Positions 29,237 through 38,442 of a stretch of 64,000 nucleotides of DNA are shown here, in pieces. How positions within the stretch are numbered: the first letter of the stretch is position 1; each line of letters starts with the position of its first letter. Made by a program: the position numbers and the translations under genes. The notes under the pieces were generated by a model. That model was not told the DNA's origin, made no database searches, and was given only the letters and a program-made list of their open reading frames with translations. The DNA is from an uncultured Clostridia bacterium. Lineage in GTDB: Bacteria; Bacillota; Clostridia; Oscillospirales; Acutalibacteraceae. The DNA lies in NCBI GenBank assembly GCA_937876375.1, contig CALEHY010000002.1:62001-126000 (forward strand), in the 5' to 3' direction.

Positions 29237-29248
29237 AAAAATATAAAT

Positions 29249-29671
29249 TTATTCTTCTGATGGCTCGACGATAACCTCGACGTCATCAACGACTACGTCA
29301 TCCTGCTTTGATGCACTCATCTTTGCATCAAAATTGGCAGCAATCTGGTCCTTAAAGGCATCAATCTCATCCTCTAAAAACTGCATTCTGTTCTTTAGCA
29401 AAGTGATTTCGTCAACAAGCTTTTCGACCTCATCAAGACTAATCTCCTCACCCTCGTGGGCATTATACTGTAGCTTTCCAAATGACTCATAAGCCTTTGA
29501 TAGCTTAGCCTTTGCGTCGATAAACTCAATACGCTTTCTTGAAATTTCAATAGCCTCTGCACTCTTTTTTGCATAGGCTCTTGTCTTTTGCAAAACGTCC
29601 TCTAAATTAACATTTTTTGCACCTGATAGGACCTCATCCACACCAGGAAAGATATCATTAAGATTTTTCAT
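29249..29671 (-). CDS. Coiled-coil protein of unknown function
   Basis: 140 residues, not recognised. Almost wholly helical and charged, with heptad-like stretches at about residues 35-65 and 78-110 (ITLLKNRMQFLEDEIDAF) and an acidic C-terminal tail rich in Asp, Glu and Val. No membrane segment, no cysteine. RBS AAAGAGGTGTTCGT before ATG. It lies after hemZ and before spoVB and has its own terminator. A scaffold or cell-division-related role is possible but unsupported. Confidence 0.75.
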   Translation of the reverse strand: MKNLNDIFPGVDEVLSGAKNVNLEDVLQKTRAYAKKSAEAIEISRKRIEFIDAKAKLSKAYESFGKLQYNAHEGEEISLDEVEKLVDEITLLKNRMQFLEDEIDAFKDQIAANFDAKMSASKQDDVVVDDVEVIVEPSEE

Positions 29672-29754
29672 ACGAACACCTCTTTGATATCATTATATTA
29701 CAGTTTGTATTATATTGCAATACCTATTTGTATTTTTTAGCAGTTAATACATAC

Positions 29755-31179
29755 TTATGCACGATAAAATTCAATTATTCCCTGTTTTCTACGAAGGACC
29801 TCATCAAAATTGTTCAAATACTCATATGGATATTTAAAATTATATATTCTATCGATATGGCCAGTCTGCTGATTTTTCAACTTTGTAACAGCACCAGCAC
29901 CAGCAGAGATAACAGTATGAGTCTCATCCATCATATATACATTATATAGACAGTCCATACCATCCTTGCACCAGCCAACATTCTCCAATGCACCAAGCGA
30001 CTTGCTCTGGCGATACATATAATATGGATAATATCCGTTAGATCTCAATTTATCAGCAGAATAATCTATCATAGCTGAGGTAGCATTTCGTCTGCTCAAA
30101 TCAAAAAACTCATTTTCTGTAACAAGATAGGCTGCCGATTTGAGTGCTAAATTGTGAACTGTGACAGATTCTGCACCAAGAGATATAGCCTTATCGATAC
30201 TAGCTTTGAACGAATCGAGAGTATCGCCATTTAGACCAGCGATAAAGTCCATATTAATATTCTTAAATCCGACCTCACGAGCTAAATTGTATGCCTCGAT
30301 AGTTTGAGCTACAGTATGCTTTCTGCCAACAGCCTTTAGCACCTCGTCATTAAAACTCTGTGGGTTAATGCTAATTCTACCAACATTATGAGCCATAAGT
30401 GTATCTAGCTTTGCTCTAGTGACAGTGTCTGGTCTGCCAGCCTCGACAGTGTATTCTCTAAGTGTTGACAAATCGAAGCTGCGCTCGATAGTGGATAACA
30501 ATTTATCTAACTGCTGAGCAGACAAGGTAGTTGGTGTTCCACCACCAAAATATATTGTTTCTAGCTTTAATCCAAGCTCTTTGGCTACTAGTCCATTTTG
30601 CTCTAATTCCTTACACAAGAGGTCAACATATGGCTCAATCAAATCAGTAGCATTAGCTATGCTATGTGACACAAACGAACAATATGAGCACCTAGATGGA
30701 CAAAACGGAATGGATACATATAGTGAAAAAGAGTTATCACTGGACAGCGATATAATCTTGTTTTCATGCTCCATAACGTCAAGTGCCAAATCAACCTTTG
30801 ATGGCTTGACATAGTCGGACAAGAACTTGTCCCTAGCACCATCAACGCCAAGTTTCTCTACAGTGGCATGCATTAATCTTGCTGGACGAACGCCATAAAG
30901 TATGCCCCACGATGGCTCAAAGCCAGTAAGTGTAGACAAAACTCTATAAAGCAAAAGGGACATAGCGTTAGCCATATCCTCACCATCCTGTGCTAGATAG
31001 GTGTCCTCAAGTGATTTTGAGTACACCTTTGCTCTAACTGTTAGGAGATTATTCTCTTTTACTGTTTCGATTACAACATTATCATCGCCATCGGTGTGCA
31101 ATTTTTCTAACGGAAAGAAAATAATACATATCTTCTCCATCTGATATGAGTAATCGTGGTTAATATTTTTTATTATCAT
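29755..31179 (-). CDS. hemZ: HemZ-type radical SAM coproporphyrinogen dehydrogenase
   Basis: Oxygen-independent HemN-like enzyme. 474 residues: a N-terminal HemZ-specific region (about 1-160), then the radical SAM core with the [4Fe-4S] motif CPSRCSYC (CxxxCxxC) near residue 178, YFGGGTPTTLSAQQL, and NMDFIAGLNGD. The start overlaps the metallo-hydrolase stop (ATGA), so it is translationally coupled. No other haem synthesis gene is near. Some HemZ-like proteins may serve haem or other roles in anaerobes; coproporphyrinogen decarboxylation is family knowledge rather than seen. Confidence 0.88.
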   Translation of the reverse strand: MIIKNINHDYSYQMEKICIIFFPLEKLHTDGDDNVVIETVKENNLLTVRAKVYSKSLEDTYLAQDGEDMANAMSLLLYRVLSTLTGFEPSWGILYGVRPARLMHATVEKLGVDGARDKFLSDYVKPSKVDLALDVMEHENKIISLSSDNSFSLYVSIPFCPSRCSYCSFVSHSIANATDLIEPYVDLLCKELEQNGLVAKELGLKLETIYFGGGTPTTLSAQQLDKLLSTIERSFDLSTLREYTVEAGRPDTVTRAKLDTLMAHNVGRISINPQSFNDEVLKAVGRKHTVAQTIEAYNLAREVGFKNINMDFIAGLNGDTLDSFKASIDKAISLGAESVTVHNLALKSAAYLVTENEFFDLSRRNATSAMIDYSADKLRSNGYYPYYMYRQSKSLGALENVGWCKDGMDCLYNVYMMDETHTVISAGAGAVTKLKNQQTGHIDRIYNFKYPYEYLNNFDEVLRRKQGIIEFYRA

Positions 31180-31796
31180 AATTGCATATTCATATATGGG
31201 TTGTTCTCTCGTTCAAACGGTAATGTAGTGCACTGGTCATGGCCAGTGTAAACAAAGAACACACCCTCTAGATCACGAAGTTTGTGTAGTGACTCGAGCA
31301 TTTCGTGTCCATCACCACCTGGAAAATCAGTTCTGCCACAATTTAAACGGAACAAAGTATCACCGGTGAACACAGCGTTATCAACAGCATAGCAAACGCA
31401 ACCCTTGGTATGTCCTGGAGTTGCCATAACCTTTATATCAAGGCTACCAAGCTTGATAACATCACCATCGGACACAAGGATATCAGCCTCGATATCATCT
31501 TGATGAGCACCAGTGAATGCAGCAAGCGACAACTTTGATGAGGTGAGCATAGGTGCATCCTCAGTTGATATGACAACCTTCGCACCAAAGCTCTTCTTAA
31601 TACCATTGACACCAAGAATATGGTCGTAATGACCGTGAGTCAAAAGTATATATTTCAAATCTGTATCACCGATAAGGTCATACATAGGACAAGTATCCTC
31701 TGGACAGTCAACAAGTGCAGACTGATTTGTCTCTTCATCAATGATAAGAAATGCGTTATTGCTCATTGAGCCAAATTGCTCTTGCTTAATAATCAT
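31176..31796 (-). CDS. Metallo-beta-lactamase-fold hydrolase (glyoxalase II-like)
   Basis: A 206-residue MBL hydrolase of the YqgX/GloB-like group. Seen: LTHGHYDHILG with the HxHxDH metal motif near residue 53, MATPGHTKGCVCY, FTGDTLFRLNCGRTD and YTGHDQCTTL, completing the di-metal ligands. Likely a thioester hydrolase, but the substrate is not evident. RBS AAGGAGCTACACTG. It overlaps dtd upstream and hemZ downstream; the rel-dtd-MBL-hemZ order is common in clostridia. Confidence 0.9.
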   Translation of the reverse strand: MIIKQEQFGSMSNNAFLIIDEETNQSALVDCPEDTCPMYDLIGDTDLKYILLTHGHYDHILGVNGIKKSFGAKVVISTEDAPMLTSSKLSLAAFTGAHQDDIEADILVSDGDVIKLGSLDIKVMATPGHTKGCVCYAVDNAVFTGDTLFRLNCGRTDFPGGDGHEMLESLHKLRDLEGVFFVYTGHDQCTTLPFERENNPYMNMQL

Positions 31797-32248
31797 CAGT
31801 GTAGCTCCTTGCTATCGAGAATAATTGTTACTGGTCCATCATTTACTAATTCAACCTGCATATCTGCACCGAACTCACCAGTCTGAACGCTCCTAACACC
31901 AGCATTCTTAAGTTCATCAACAAAATACTCATAAAGAGCATTAGCCTCCTGTGGTGGTGCAGAATTAGAGAAGGATGGTCGTCTACCGTGCGAACAATCT
32001 GCACATAGTGTAAACTGTGACACGACTAACATTTCGCCATCAATATCAAGGCAGGACAAATTCATCTTGCCATTCTCATCCTCAAAGATACGAAGATTTG
32101 GTATCTTCTTGACCAGCTTGTCAGCCTCTGCCTTGTCATCACCCTGCACAACGCCAAGAAGTATCATAAAGCCTTGTGCACATTCGCCAACAATCTTACC
32201 ATCTATCTTAACATTTGAATATTTTACTCTTTGAATAACAGCCTTCAT
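31796..32248 (-). CDS. dtd: D-aminoacyl-tRNA deacylase
   Basis: Removes D-amino acids (and glycine from tRNA-Ala) mis-attached to tRNA. 150 residues, full length. Seen: [17 protein letters not shown] at the start, the [17 protein letters not shown] motif (SQxTL) and NDGPVTI, the Gly-cis-Pro and NxGPxT signatures of the active site. RBS AAGAGGTTTGT. It is ten bases after rel. Confidence 0.95.
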   Translation of the reverse strand: MKAVIQRVKYSNVKIDGKIVGECAQGFMILLGVVQGDDKAEADKLVKKIPNLRIFEDENGKMNLSCLDIDGEMLVVSQFTLCADCSHGRRPSFSNSAPPQEANALYEYFVDELKNAGVRSVQTGEFGADMQVELVNDGPVTIILDSKELH

Positions 32249-32257
32249 ACAAACCTC

Positions 32258-34474
32258 TTACAAATCGCTACGCTCAATTAGGTATACGCCATCAATCTTG
32301 TTAAGTAGCTTAATAATACCCATAAGGTGTTCCTTGCCATTAACGGACAATGTCATAGTAGTCAAACAGTTGCCATCGTTAATTGGACGAGCGTTAATAG
32401 AATGAATCTTTACATGAGCAGATGCCATAGTAGTAGTGATATCTAACACAACTCCATCACGATCAATAGCGTAAACATTAACCGTAGAGCGTGCCTCGAC
32501 CTTAATATTTTTATCCCAATGAGCTGGCACCCAACGCTCTGGCTCTGGTGATGATTCGATATCAACCGGAACATTTTTACAGTCACGACGATGAACAGTC
32601 AAACCATGACCACGAGTGATGAAACCAATGATACTCTCACCAGGTAGTGGATTGCAGCAACGAGCCATATTGATAAGACAGTTATCTATACCCTCAACGA
32701 CAACACCACCAGATGATTTTTCTCGATTGACTTTTTCAATCTTATTAGGTGTTGGAGCTATTTGTGGCTCCTCCTTAATCTTCCAGTTACGATTATATTC
32801 GTCCTTAATACCAGGCATCAGACGACTAATCTGTACGCCACCATATCCGATAGCAGCATAGAAATCATCCTCGTTAGAAAAATGCTGACGCTCTGCAATC
32901 TTTAGCACGAACTCATCAAATGTTGCGCTATCTTTAAATCGAAGATAATTACGCTTAAATTCGTGCTCAAGCACTGATTTACCCTCGACGATATTTTCTT
33001 CTCTGCGCTCCTTTTTGAACCAAGAGCGAATTTTTGACCTAGCTTCGCCAGTCTTTGCTATAGCAAGCCAGTCACGAGATGGTCCCTTGCCCTGTTGATT
33101 AGTAGTAATGATTTCACAGATTTGACCAGTCTTTACAACAGTGTCAAGGGTAACAATTCTACCATCAATCTTTGCACCAACCATACGATTGCCTACAGCA
33201 GAATGTATAGCATAAGCAAAATCGATAACTGTAGCACCCTTTGGGAGCGACTTTACATCACCCTTTGGAGTGAAAACATAGATTTCATCAAGGTACAAAT
33301 CGCCCTTGATAGAGGTTAGAGCCTCCTCTGCTTGGGCTGTAGCATCACCATCTGAAATCTTATTAACGATACTACTAATCCATTCGAGTGACATATCGAC
33401 CTTGTCCTTGCCACCCTTGCCAAGCTTATATTTCCAATGGGCAGCGATACCATACTCTGCTGTACGGTGCATATCCCAAGTTCTAATCTGAATTTCGAAT
33501 GGTACGCCCTTGTATATAACAGTAGTATGGAGTGACTGGTACATATTAGGCTTTGGTGTAGAGATATAATCCTTAAATCTACCAGGCAATGGAGTGAACA
33601 TATCGTGAACAATACCAAGGGTATTATAGCAATCTATCATAGAGTCAACAATAATTCTAACAGCGTAGATATCATATATCTCCTCAAAATTCTTACCCTT
33701 GATATACATTTTTCTAAATATACCGTGAACAGATTTTACACGAGATGTGATCTGGACATTCTCCATAGCTGGCTTTAGCTTGTCACCAATCTCGGACATA
33801 ATGTTATTTAGGAAGGTCTGTCCTTCTTCCTTTTTCATGGATAGACTCTTCTCTATCTCCTCATATGCGATAGGGTCAAGATAGCGAATAGCCAAATCCT
33901 CTAGTTCCTCTTTAAACGCACGGATACCAAGACGGTGTGCGATAGGAGCATAAATCTCTAGTGTTTCGAGTGATTTTTCTCTCTGCTTATATGGAGGCAT
34001 ATGCTCTAGTGTACGCATATTGTGCAGACGATCAGCAAGTTTGATAATAATAACTCTAACATCTTGGTTCATAGCGATGAACATTTTGCGTATATTCTCT
34101 GCTTGCACCTCTTCACGAGTGGAAAGTGGAATTTGACCAAGCTTTGTAACGCCGTCAACGAGAAGTGCTACATCACTACCAAAATTGTCAGTGATAAACT
34201 CCAAATCATATGTCGTATCCTCAACAACATCGTGAAGAAGAGCACCAATAATACACTCGTTATCCATACCATAGTCGAACAAAATCTTCGCTACAGCGAC
34301 TGGATGCATAATATATGGCTCACCAGACCTACGACGCTGATCCTTGTGTGCCTCGTAAGCTAAATCATACGCTCTTTGAATTTTTTGAGCGTCGTAGCCA
34401 CTATTCTTTTTTACCTCTGCTATGAACTCATCAAAATGGTCATCATAGTCCTTCAAAGCAATATTATCAGCCAA
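32258..34474 (-). CDS. rel: Bifunctional (p)ppGpp synthetase/hydrolase Rel (TTG start)
   Basis: Makes and degrades the stringent-response alarmone. 738 residues in the standard order: HD hydrolase domain with HPVAVAKIL and ALLHDVVEDT, synthetase domain with the GRFKDYI motif (the RxKD form of bifunctional enzymes) and YQSLHTTVIYKGVPFEIQIRT, TGS domain (IYVFTPKGDVKSLPKGAT), the conserved-Cys region ARCCNPLPGE, and a C-terminal ACT domain. The start codon is TTG, overlapping the recJ stop by eight bases; no nearby ATG fits. Both activities appear intact. Confidence 0.96.
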   Translation of the reverse strand: MADNIALKDYDDHFDEFIAEVKKNSGYDAQKIQRAYDLAYEAHKDQRRRSGEPYIMHPVAVAKILFDYGMDNECIIGALLHDVVEDTTYDLEFITDNFGSDVALLVDGVTKLGQIPLSTREEVQAENIRKMFIAMNQDVRVIIIKLADRLHNMRTLEHMPPYKQREKSLETLEIYAPIAHRLGIRAFKEELEDLAIRYLDPIAYEEIEKSLSMKKEEGQTFLNNIMSEIGDKLKPAMENVQITSRVKSVHGIFRKMYIKGKNFEEIYDIYAVRIIVDSMIDCYNTLGIVHDMFTPLPGRFKDYISTPKPNMYQSLHTTVIYKGVPFEIQIRTWDMHRTAEYGIAAHWKYKLGKGGKDKVDMSLEWISSIVNKISDGDATAQAEEALTSIKGDLYLDEIYVFTPKGDVKSLPKGATVIDFAYAIHSAVGNRMVGAKIDGRIVTLDTVVKTGQICEIITTNQQGKGPSRDWLAIAKTGEARSKIRSWFKKERREENIVEGKSVLEHEFKRNYLRFKDSATFDEFVLKIAERQHFSNEDDFYAAIGYGGVQISRLMPGIKDEYNRNWKIKEEPQIAPTPNKIEKVNREKSSGGVVVEGIDNCLINMARCCNPLPGESIIGFITRGHGLTVHRRDCKNVPVDIESSPEPERWVPAHWDKNIKVEARSTVNVYAIDRDGVVLDITTTMASAHVKIHSINARPINDGNCLTTMTLSVNGKEHLMGIIKLLNKIDGVYLIERSDL

Positions 34475-36494
34475 TTCCTAGTCTTCCCTTCAATGTAGAG
34501 ATAACCTTAGTTTCCTCAAGGTTTACTCTACCATTTGTTAAATTTAGACTTATTCCATCGTTCATAGTGATCAGCCCAGCCTGTACAAAAGCCTTGACAG
34601 CAATCATAAGCTGACCATATGTCACCTTGTCCTGAAGCCTAAAATATAAATCATCAAGTGTGTAACTATATCCACCGTTCATCTTTAGACATTTGTAGAT
34701 ATAAGCACAGATATCACGATTCGGATAAATGCTCATATCACATTTGCCAGTAGAACGATAAATCTCATACTTGTCCTTCTCTGCAAAATATTTTTCATCG
34801 TCAGTCGTTGACAATCTAATATCAACAGCTTGGATAGACAAGTACATTTTGCCCTTAAAGGCATTCTTGCTGACACGAACAGCAAGATTGAGGATATCAC
34901 CAGTCTTGTATGGAAATTCCTCCTGTGTAGTGCCAAACTTTACCACACGAATACGCTTGCCCTTTTTCTCCAACTCAAGACGAATGTGCTTGCCATCGCT
35001 GAGTGGAGTGACGGACACAAGACCCATTCTATATATACCAAAAACAACCTGTGGGTTGCTAGCACCGTATGGCTCCATAACAGCAAGATTGTCCACCAAA
35101 TCGGTAGTGAGATAAAATGGAGACAGCTTGCAATCAAGCACTAGCTCCTGTGGTGGCATAGTGTCAAAATTCTCGTAGGAATAACGATTAATATCCTCTC
35201 TAAATTTATCTATCATACTAGCGTCAAGAGTGACACCAGCAGCAAGCGGATGACCACCAAACTGTATCAAGTCTTCACTACAGCTACTGATAGCATCGAA
35301 GATATTAAAGCCATCAATCGACCTAGCCGAGCCACGTGCTATGCCATCATCGTCGATACCGATAATGATGGTAGGTTTGCCATATTTTTCTAATATATGC
35401 GAAGCAACAATTCCAATAACGCCGTGATGATAACCCTCACCAGCAACGACAATAACTCTACCAGAGGTAAGTCTTGGATTTGCGCTAATCTTCTCTTTTA
35501 CATCGTCGAGAATTTGCTTTTCGACAGCTTGACGCTCGGTATTCTCACCATTGAGCTCTTGGCACAGATTAAGGCATTTTTCACCATCGTCACACAGCAA
35601 AAACTCAACTGCTCGACCGGCGTCACCCATTCTGCCCATAGCATTTATCCTAGGACAAAGCTGAAAGGCAATATCATTAGCTGTGTACTGCTTGTCGCCA
35701 TTAATTCTAACAAATGCAGACACAGATGGTCGAGGGTTGGTATTTATCTTTTCTATACCAGCACGAACAAATCCTCTATTCTCATTTTGTAGTGGCATAA
35801 CGTCAGCAATAGTGCCGATAGCTATCAAATCAGCATACTCACTCATAAGCTCATCAGGTTCACCCTCGTACAGAGCACAAGCCAGCTTGAACGCTACACC
35901 AACGCCACAATAATCCCTAAATTCAATATCATTATCCTCACGATGAGGATTAACAACAGCCTCTGCATGAGGTAATCTGTTGTCGCTAAGCTGATGGTGG
36001 TCGGTAACGATAAGTCTCATACCAAGCTGATAGATATACTCTGCCTCATCAAAGGCAGTGATACCGTTATCAACAGTGATAATAAGGCTAGCACCATTCT
36101 GTTTAATAGCATCAATGGCGCTCATATTCATACCATATCCCTCATTCTCTCTGGATGGGATATAGTAAAACACGTCTGCACCCTCTCGTCTTAAGAAATC
36201 CACCAAAAGTGCTGTAGCTGTGACGCCGTCACAGTCATAGTCACCATAGACACAGATACGCTCACCATTATCTATAGCGTCGCCAATGATAAATGATGCC
36301 TCCTCCATATCGACTAGATTAAATGGAGAGGTAATCATCACATTTTTTGACACAAAAAACGCAGCATCAGCATCATCAACAATTCCTCTAGATACCATCA
36401 AAAAGGCAACAAATGGGTCAATATTAAATTTTTCGCTAAGTGCAGACGCTCTTTCCTTGTCAGCGTCACGCACAACCCATTTTTTATGTGCCAT
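34467..36494 (-). CDS. recJ: Single-strand-specific exonuclease RecJ
   Basis: 5'-3' ssDNA exonuclease for recombination and mismatch/base-excision repair. 675 residues. Seen: DHH-family motifs VYGDYDCDGVTATALL near residue 78, VTVDNGI, VTDHHQL (DHH), and DHHA1 motif FGGHPLAAGVTL, followed by an OB domain and a winged-helix-like C-terminal extension of about 100 residues. The start overlaps hisE (TAATG). Its tight linkage to his genes upstream and rel downstream suggests one transcript. Confidence 0.95.
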   Translation of the reverse strand: MAHKKWVVRDADKERASALSEKFNIDPFVAFLMVSRGIVDDADAAFFVSKNVMITSPFNLVDMEEASFIIGDAIDNGERICVYGDYDCDGVTATALLVDFLRREGADVFYYIPSRENEGYGMNMSAIDAIKQNGASLIITVDNGITAFDEAEYIYQLGMRLIVTDHHQLSDNRLPHAEAVVNPHREDNDIEFRDYCGVGVAFKLACALYEGEPDELMSEYADLIAIGTIADVMPLQNENRGFVRAGIEKINTNPRPSVSAFVRINGDKQYTANDIAFQLCPRINAMGRMGDAGRAVEFLLCDDGEKCLNLCQELNGENTERQAVEKQILDDVKEKISANPRLTSGRVIVVAGEGYHHGVIGIVASHILEKYGKPTIIIGIDDDGIARGSARSIDGFNIFDAISSCSEDLIQFGGHPLAAGVTLDASMIDKFREDINRYSYENFDTMPPQELVLDCKLSPFYLTTDLVDNLAVMEPYGASNPQVVFGIYRMGLVSVTPLSDGKHIRLELEKKGKRIRVVKFGTTQEEFPYKTGDILNLAVRVSKNAFKGKMYLSIQAVDIRLSTTDDEKYFAEKDKYEIYRSTGKCDMSIYPNRDICAYIYKCLKMNGGYSYTLDDLYFRLQDKVTYGQLMIAVKAFVQAGLITMNDGISLNLTNGRVNLEETKVISTLKGRLGIG

Positions 36495-36817
36495 TATGAA
36501 TTCTTATCTACCTCGTGAAATTTTTTCAAATTGCCAGCCTTTTCAGCTCTCTTATGGAGGACAGCCTCTACGTCCTCGATAGAAATATCACTCTCCACCA
36601 TCATAACAAGTGTGTGATAAATCAAGTCACAGATTTCGCCAACAGTCTCGTCCTTAACGCCATTCTTTGCAGCGATAACCATCTCTGTTGACTCCTCGCC
36701 AACCTTCTTCAAAATCTTGTCCATACCCTGCTCAAAAAGATAACAGGTATATGAGCCCTCTTCCTTTGCTTCCTTACGAGCTAGGATAGTCTCGTAATCA
36801 TTTCTAATGTAATCCAT
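36494..36817 (-). CDS. hisE: Phosphoribosyl-ATP pyrophosphatase
   Basis: Second step of histidine synthesis, PR-ATP to PR-AMP. 107 residues of the MazG-like all-alpha fold: SYTCYLFEQGMDKILKKVGEESTEMVIAAKN with the EExxE metal motif and EICDLIYHTLVMM. Here a separate protein, not fused to HisI. TAATG overlap with hisI upstream and recJ downstream. Confidence 0.94.
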   Translation of the reverse strand: MDYIRNDYETILARKEAKEEGSYTCYLFEQGMDKILKKVGEESTEMVIAAKNGVKDETVGEICDLIYHTLVMMVESDISIEDVEAVLHKRAEKAGNLKKFHEVDKNS

Positions 36818-37158
36818 TATTTGTCCTCATTGTTAAACTCAATATTATTAAAAAAGCATGTGTGATTGCCAGTATGGCAGGCAGCACCAGTCTGGATAAC
36901 CTTGATGAGCAATGTATCATCGTCACAATCTCCCTTGATGTCCACAATTTTTTGCAGATGACCAGAGGTAGCTCCCTTGTTCCAAAGCTCCTGTCTAGAC
37001 CTTGACCAAAACCAAGTGTAGCCAGTTTCAAGTGTTTTTTGCATAGACTCCTTGTTCATATAGGCAAGCATTAGCACCTCACCAGTGGAATCCTCCTGCA
37101 CTATAGCTGGAATAAGGTCTGATTTTACAAAATATTTGTCTAAATCAATCATTTGCAT
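36817..37158 (-). CDS. hisI: Phosphoribosyl-AMP cyclohydrolase
   Basis: Third step of histidine synthesis. 113 residues, metal-dependent. Seen: [49 protein letters not shown] (Asp/Cys metal ligands) and [13 protein letters not shown] (zinc Cys). The ATG at 37158 has GGAGG ten bases upstream; an ATG two codons later forms an ATGA overlap with hisA and is a possible alternative. Confidence 0.94.
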   Translation of the reverse strand: MQMIDLDKYFVKSDLIPAIVQEDSTGEVLMLAYMNKESMQKTLETGYTWFWSRSRQELWNKGATSGHLQKIVDIKGDCDDDTLLIKVIQTGAACHTGNHTCFFNNIEFNNEDK

Positions 37159-37862
37159 ATATCGATAGCCTCCTTCAAATCAAGAGTGCCCTTGTATATC
37201 GATTTGCCACAGATAGCACCATATAGGTCGTTGTCCCTCAATGTGATGATATCATCGATATTGGTAACACCACCGGACGCTGTGATACCACAGGATACAG
37301 CATTGTTCAGTTCAACAAGCTGTTCAACATTTGGTCCACTCAAAGTACCATCCTTTGAGATATCAGTGTAGATAATAGTACCTACGCCCATACTCTCCAT
37401 CTGTTTAGCAAGGTCGATAAAATGTGTGTTAGAGCCCTCTGTCCAGCCCTCTGTAGCAACAAAGCCATTCTTTGCATCGATACCGACAGCGATTAATGAG
37501 CCAAACTCCTTAACAGCCTCGGCAACAAGTTCAGGATTTTTAAGTGCAACAGAGCCAAGTATAACTCGACTGATATCGTGATTAGCATAGTAGTCAATAT
37601 CGTTCATAGTACGAATACCGCCACCAATCTCAACCTTAAGTCCAGTTTGCTGTGCAACAGCAACGAAAGTGTCGCTATTAACTCGTTCTTTTTTTAGTGA
37701 GCCATCAAGGTCCACCATGTGTATCCACTCTGCGCCAGCGTTCTCAAATCCAACAGCTGTCTCCAAAGCGTCAGCAGCAACCTGCTCTGCTGTAGCAAAG
37801 TCGCCCTTGAACAGACGAACTGGCTTGCCACCGATAATATCAATAGCTGGAAAAATAATCAT
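37149..37862 (-). CDS. hisA: ProFAR isomerase
   Basis: Fourth step of histidine synthesis, an Amadori rearrangement on a TIM barrel. 237 residues with phosphate-binding loops [13 protein letters not shown] and [14 protein letters not shown], and catalytic-type Asp in [14 protein letters not shown] near the N-terminus and [12 protein letters not shown] in the middle. The open frame begins further upstream inside hisB, but the start at 37862 follows AAAGGGAGTG and gives the canonical N-terminus. Neither hisF nor hisH follows, which is unusual for a his operon. Confidence 0.95.
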   Translation of the reverse strand: MIIFPAIDIIGGKPVRLFKGDFATAEQVAADALETAVGFENAGAEWIHMVDLDGSLKKERVNSDTFVAVAQQTGLKVEIGGGIRTMNDIDYYANHDISRVILGSVALKNPELVAEAVKEFGSLIAVGIDAKNGFVATEGWTEGSNTHFIDLAKQMESMGVGTIIYTDISKDGTLSGPNVEQLVELNNAVSCGITASGGVTNIDDIITLRDNDLYGAICGKSIYKGTLDLKEAIDICK

Positions 37863-37863
37863 A

Positions 37864-38442
37864 TTACAGCACTCCCTTTGTTGAAAGCACAGAGCCATCA
37901 GCATTTGGTCTAACAGCAATCTTTAGAGCATGTGCAGCAGCCTTGAATATACCCTCAATCTCGTGATGAGCGTTAGCTCCATATGGCACAATAATATGTA
38001 GTGTGATGCCACTATTCATAGCAAATGCTCTCCAAAACTCCTCTGTACAGCAGGTCTCGTAATCGCCACACTTTTCTTGCTCAAACGAAGCCTTAAAAAC
38101 AAGAAATGGTCTATTGCTTATATCAAGTGAAACTTGGGCAAGTGCCTCGTCCATAGGGATGAAGAAAGTGCCATATCTCTCGATGCCACTCATATCACCA
38201 AGTGCCTCTTTAAACGCCATACCAAGAGCAATACCAGTATCCTCAACGGTGTGGTGAGTGTCGACCTCCAAGTCACCAGTAACCTTTACCTTTAAGCCAA
38301 ATCCACCATGAACGCCAAAGGCTGTTAGCATATGATCGAAAAAGCCAATACCAGTGCTAATCTCAACAGCACCACCATCAAGATTTAGCTCTATCTTTAT
38401 CTGTGTTTCCTTTGTATTTCTCTCTATTGTAGCAGTTCTCAT
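37864..38442 (-). CDS. hisB: Imidazoleglycerol-phosphate dehydratase
   Basis: Sixth-step dehydratase of histidine synthesis. 192 residues, monofunctional (no histidinol phosphatase fused). Seen: N-terminal RNTKETQIKIELNLDG, GIGFFDHMLTAFGVHG, the His-rich manganese motifs DTHHTVEDTGIALG and NAHHEIEGIFKAAAHALK. It starts in a TAATG overlap with hisD and ends one base before hisA. Confidence 0.97.
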   Translation of the reverse strand: MRTATIERNTKETQIKIELNLDGGAVEISTGIGFFDHMLTAFGVHGGFGLKVKVTGDLEVDTHHTVEDTGIALGMAFKEALGDMSGIERYGTFFIPMDEALAQVSLDISNRPFLVFKASFEQEKCGDYETCCTEEFWRAFAMNSGITLHIIVPYGANAHHEIEGIFKAAAHALKIAVRPNADGSVLSTKGVL

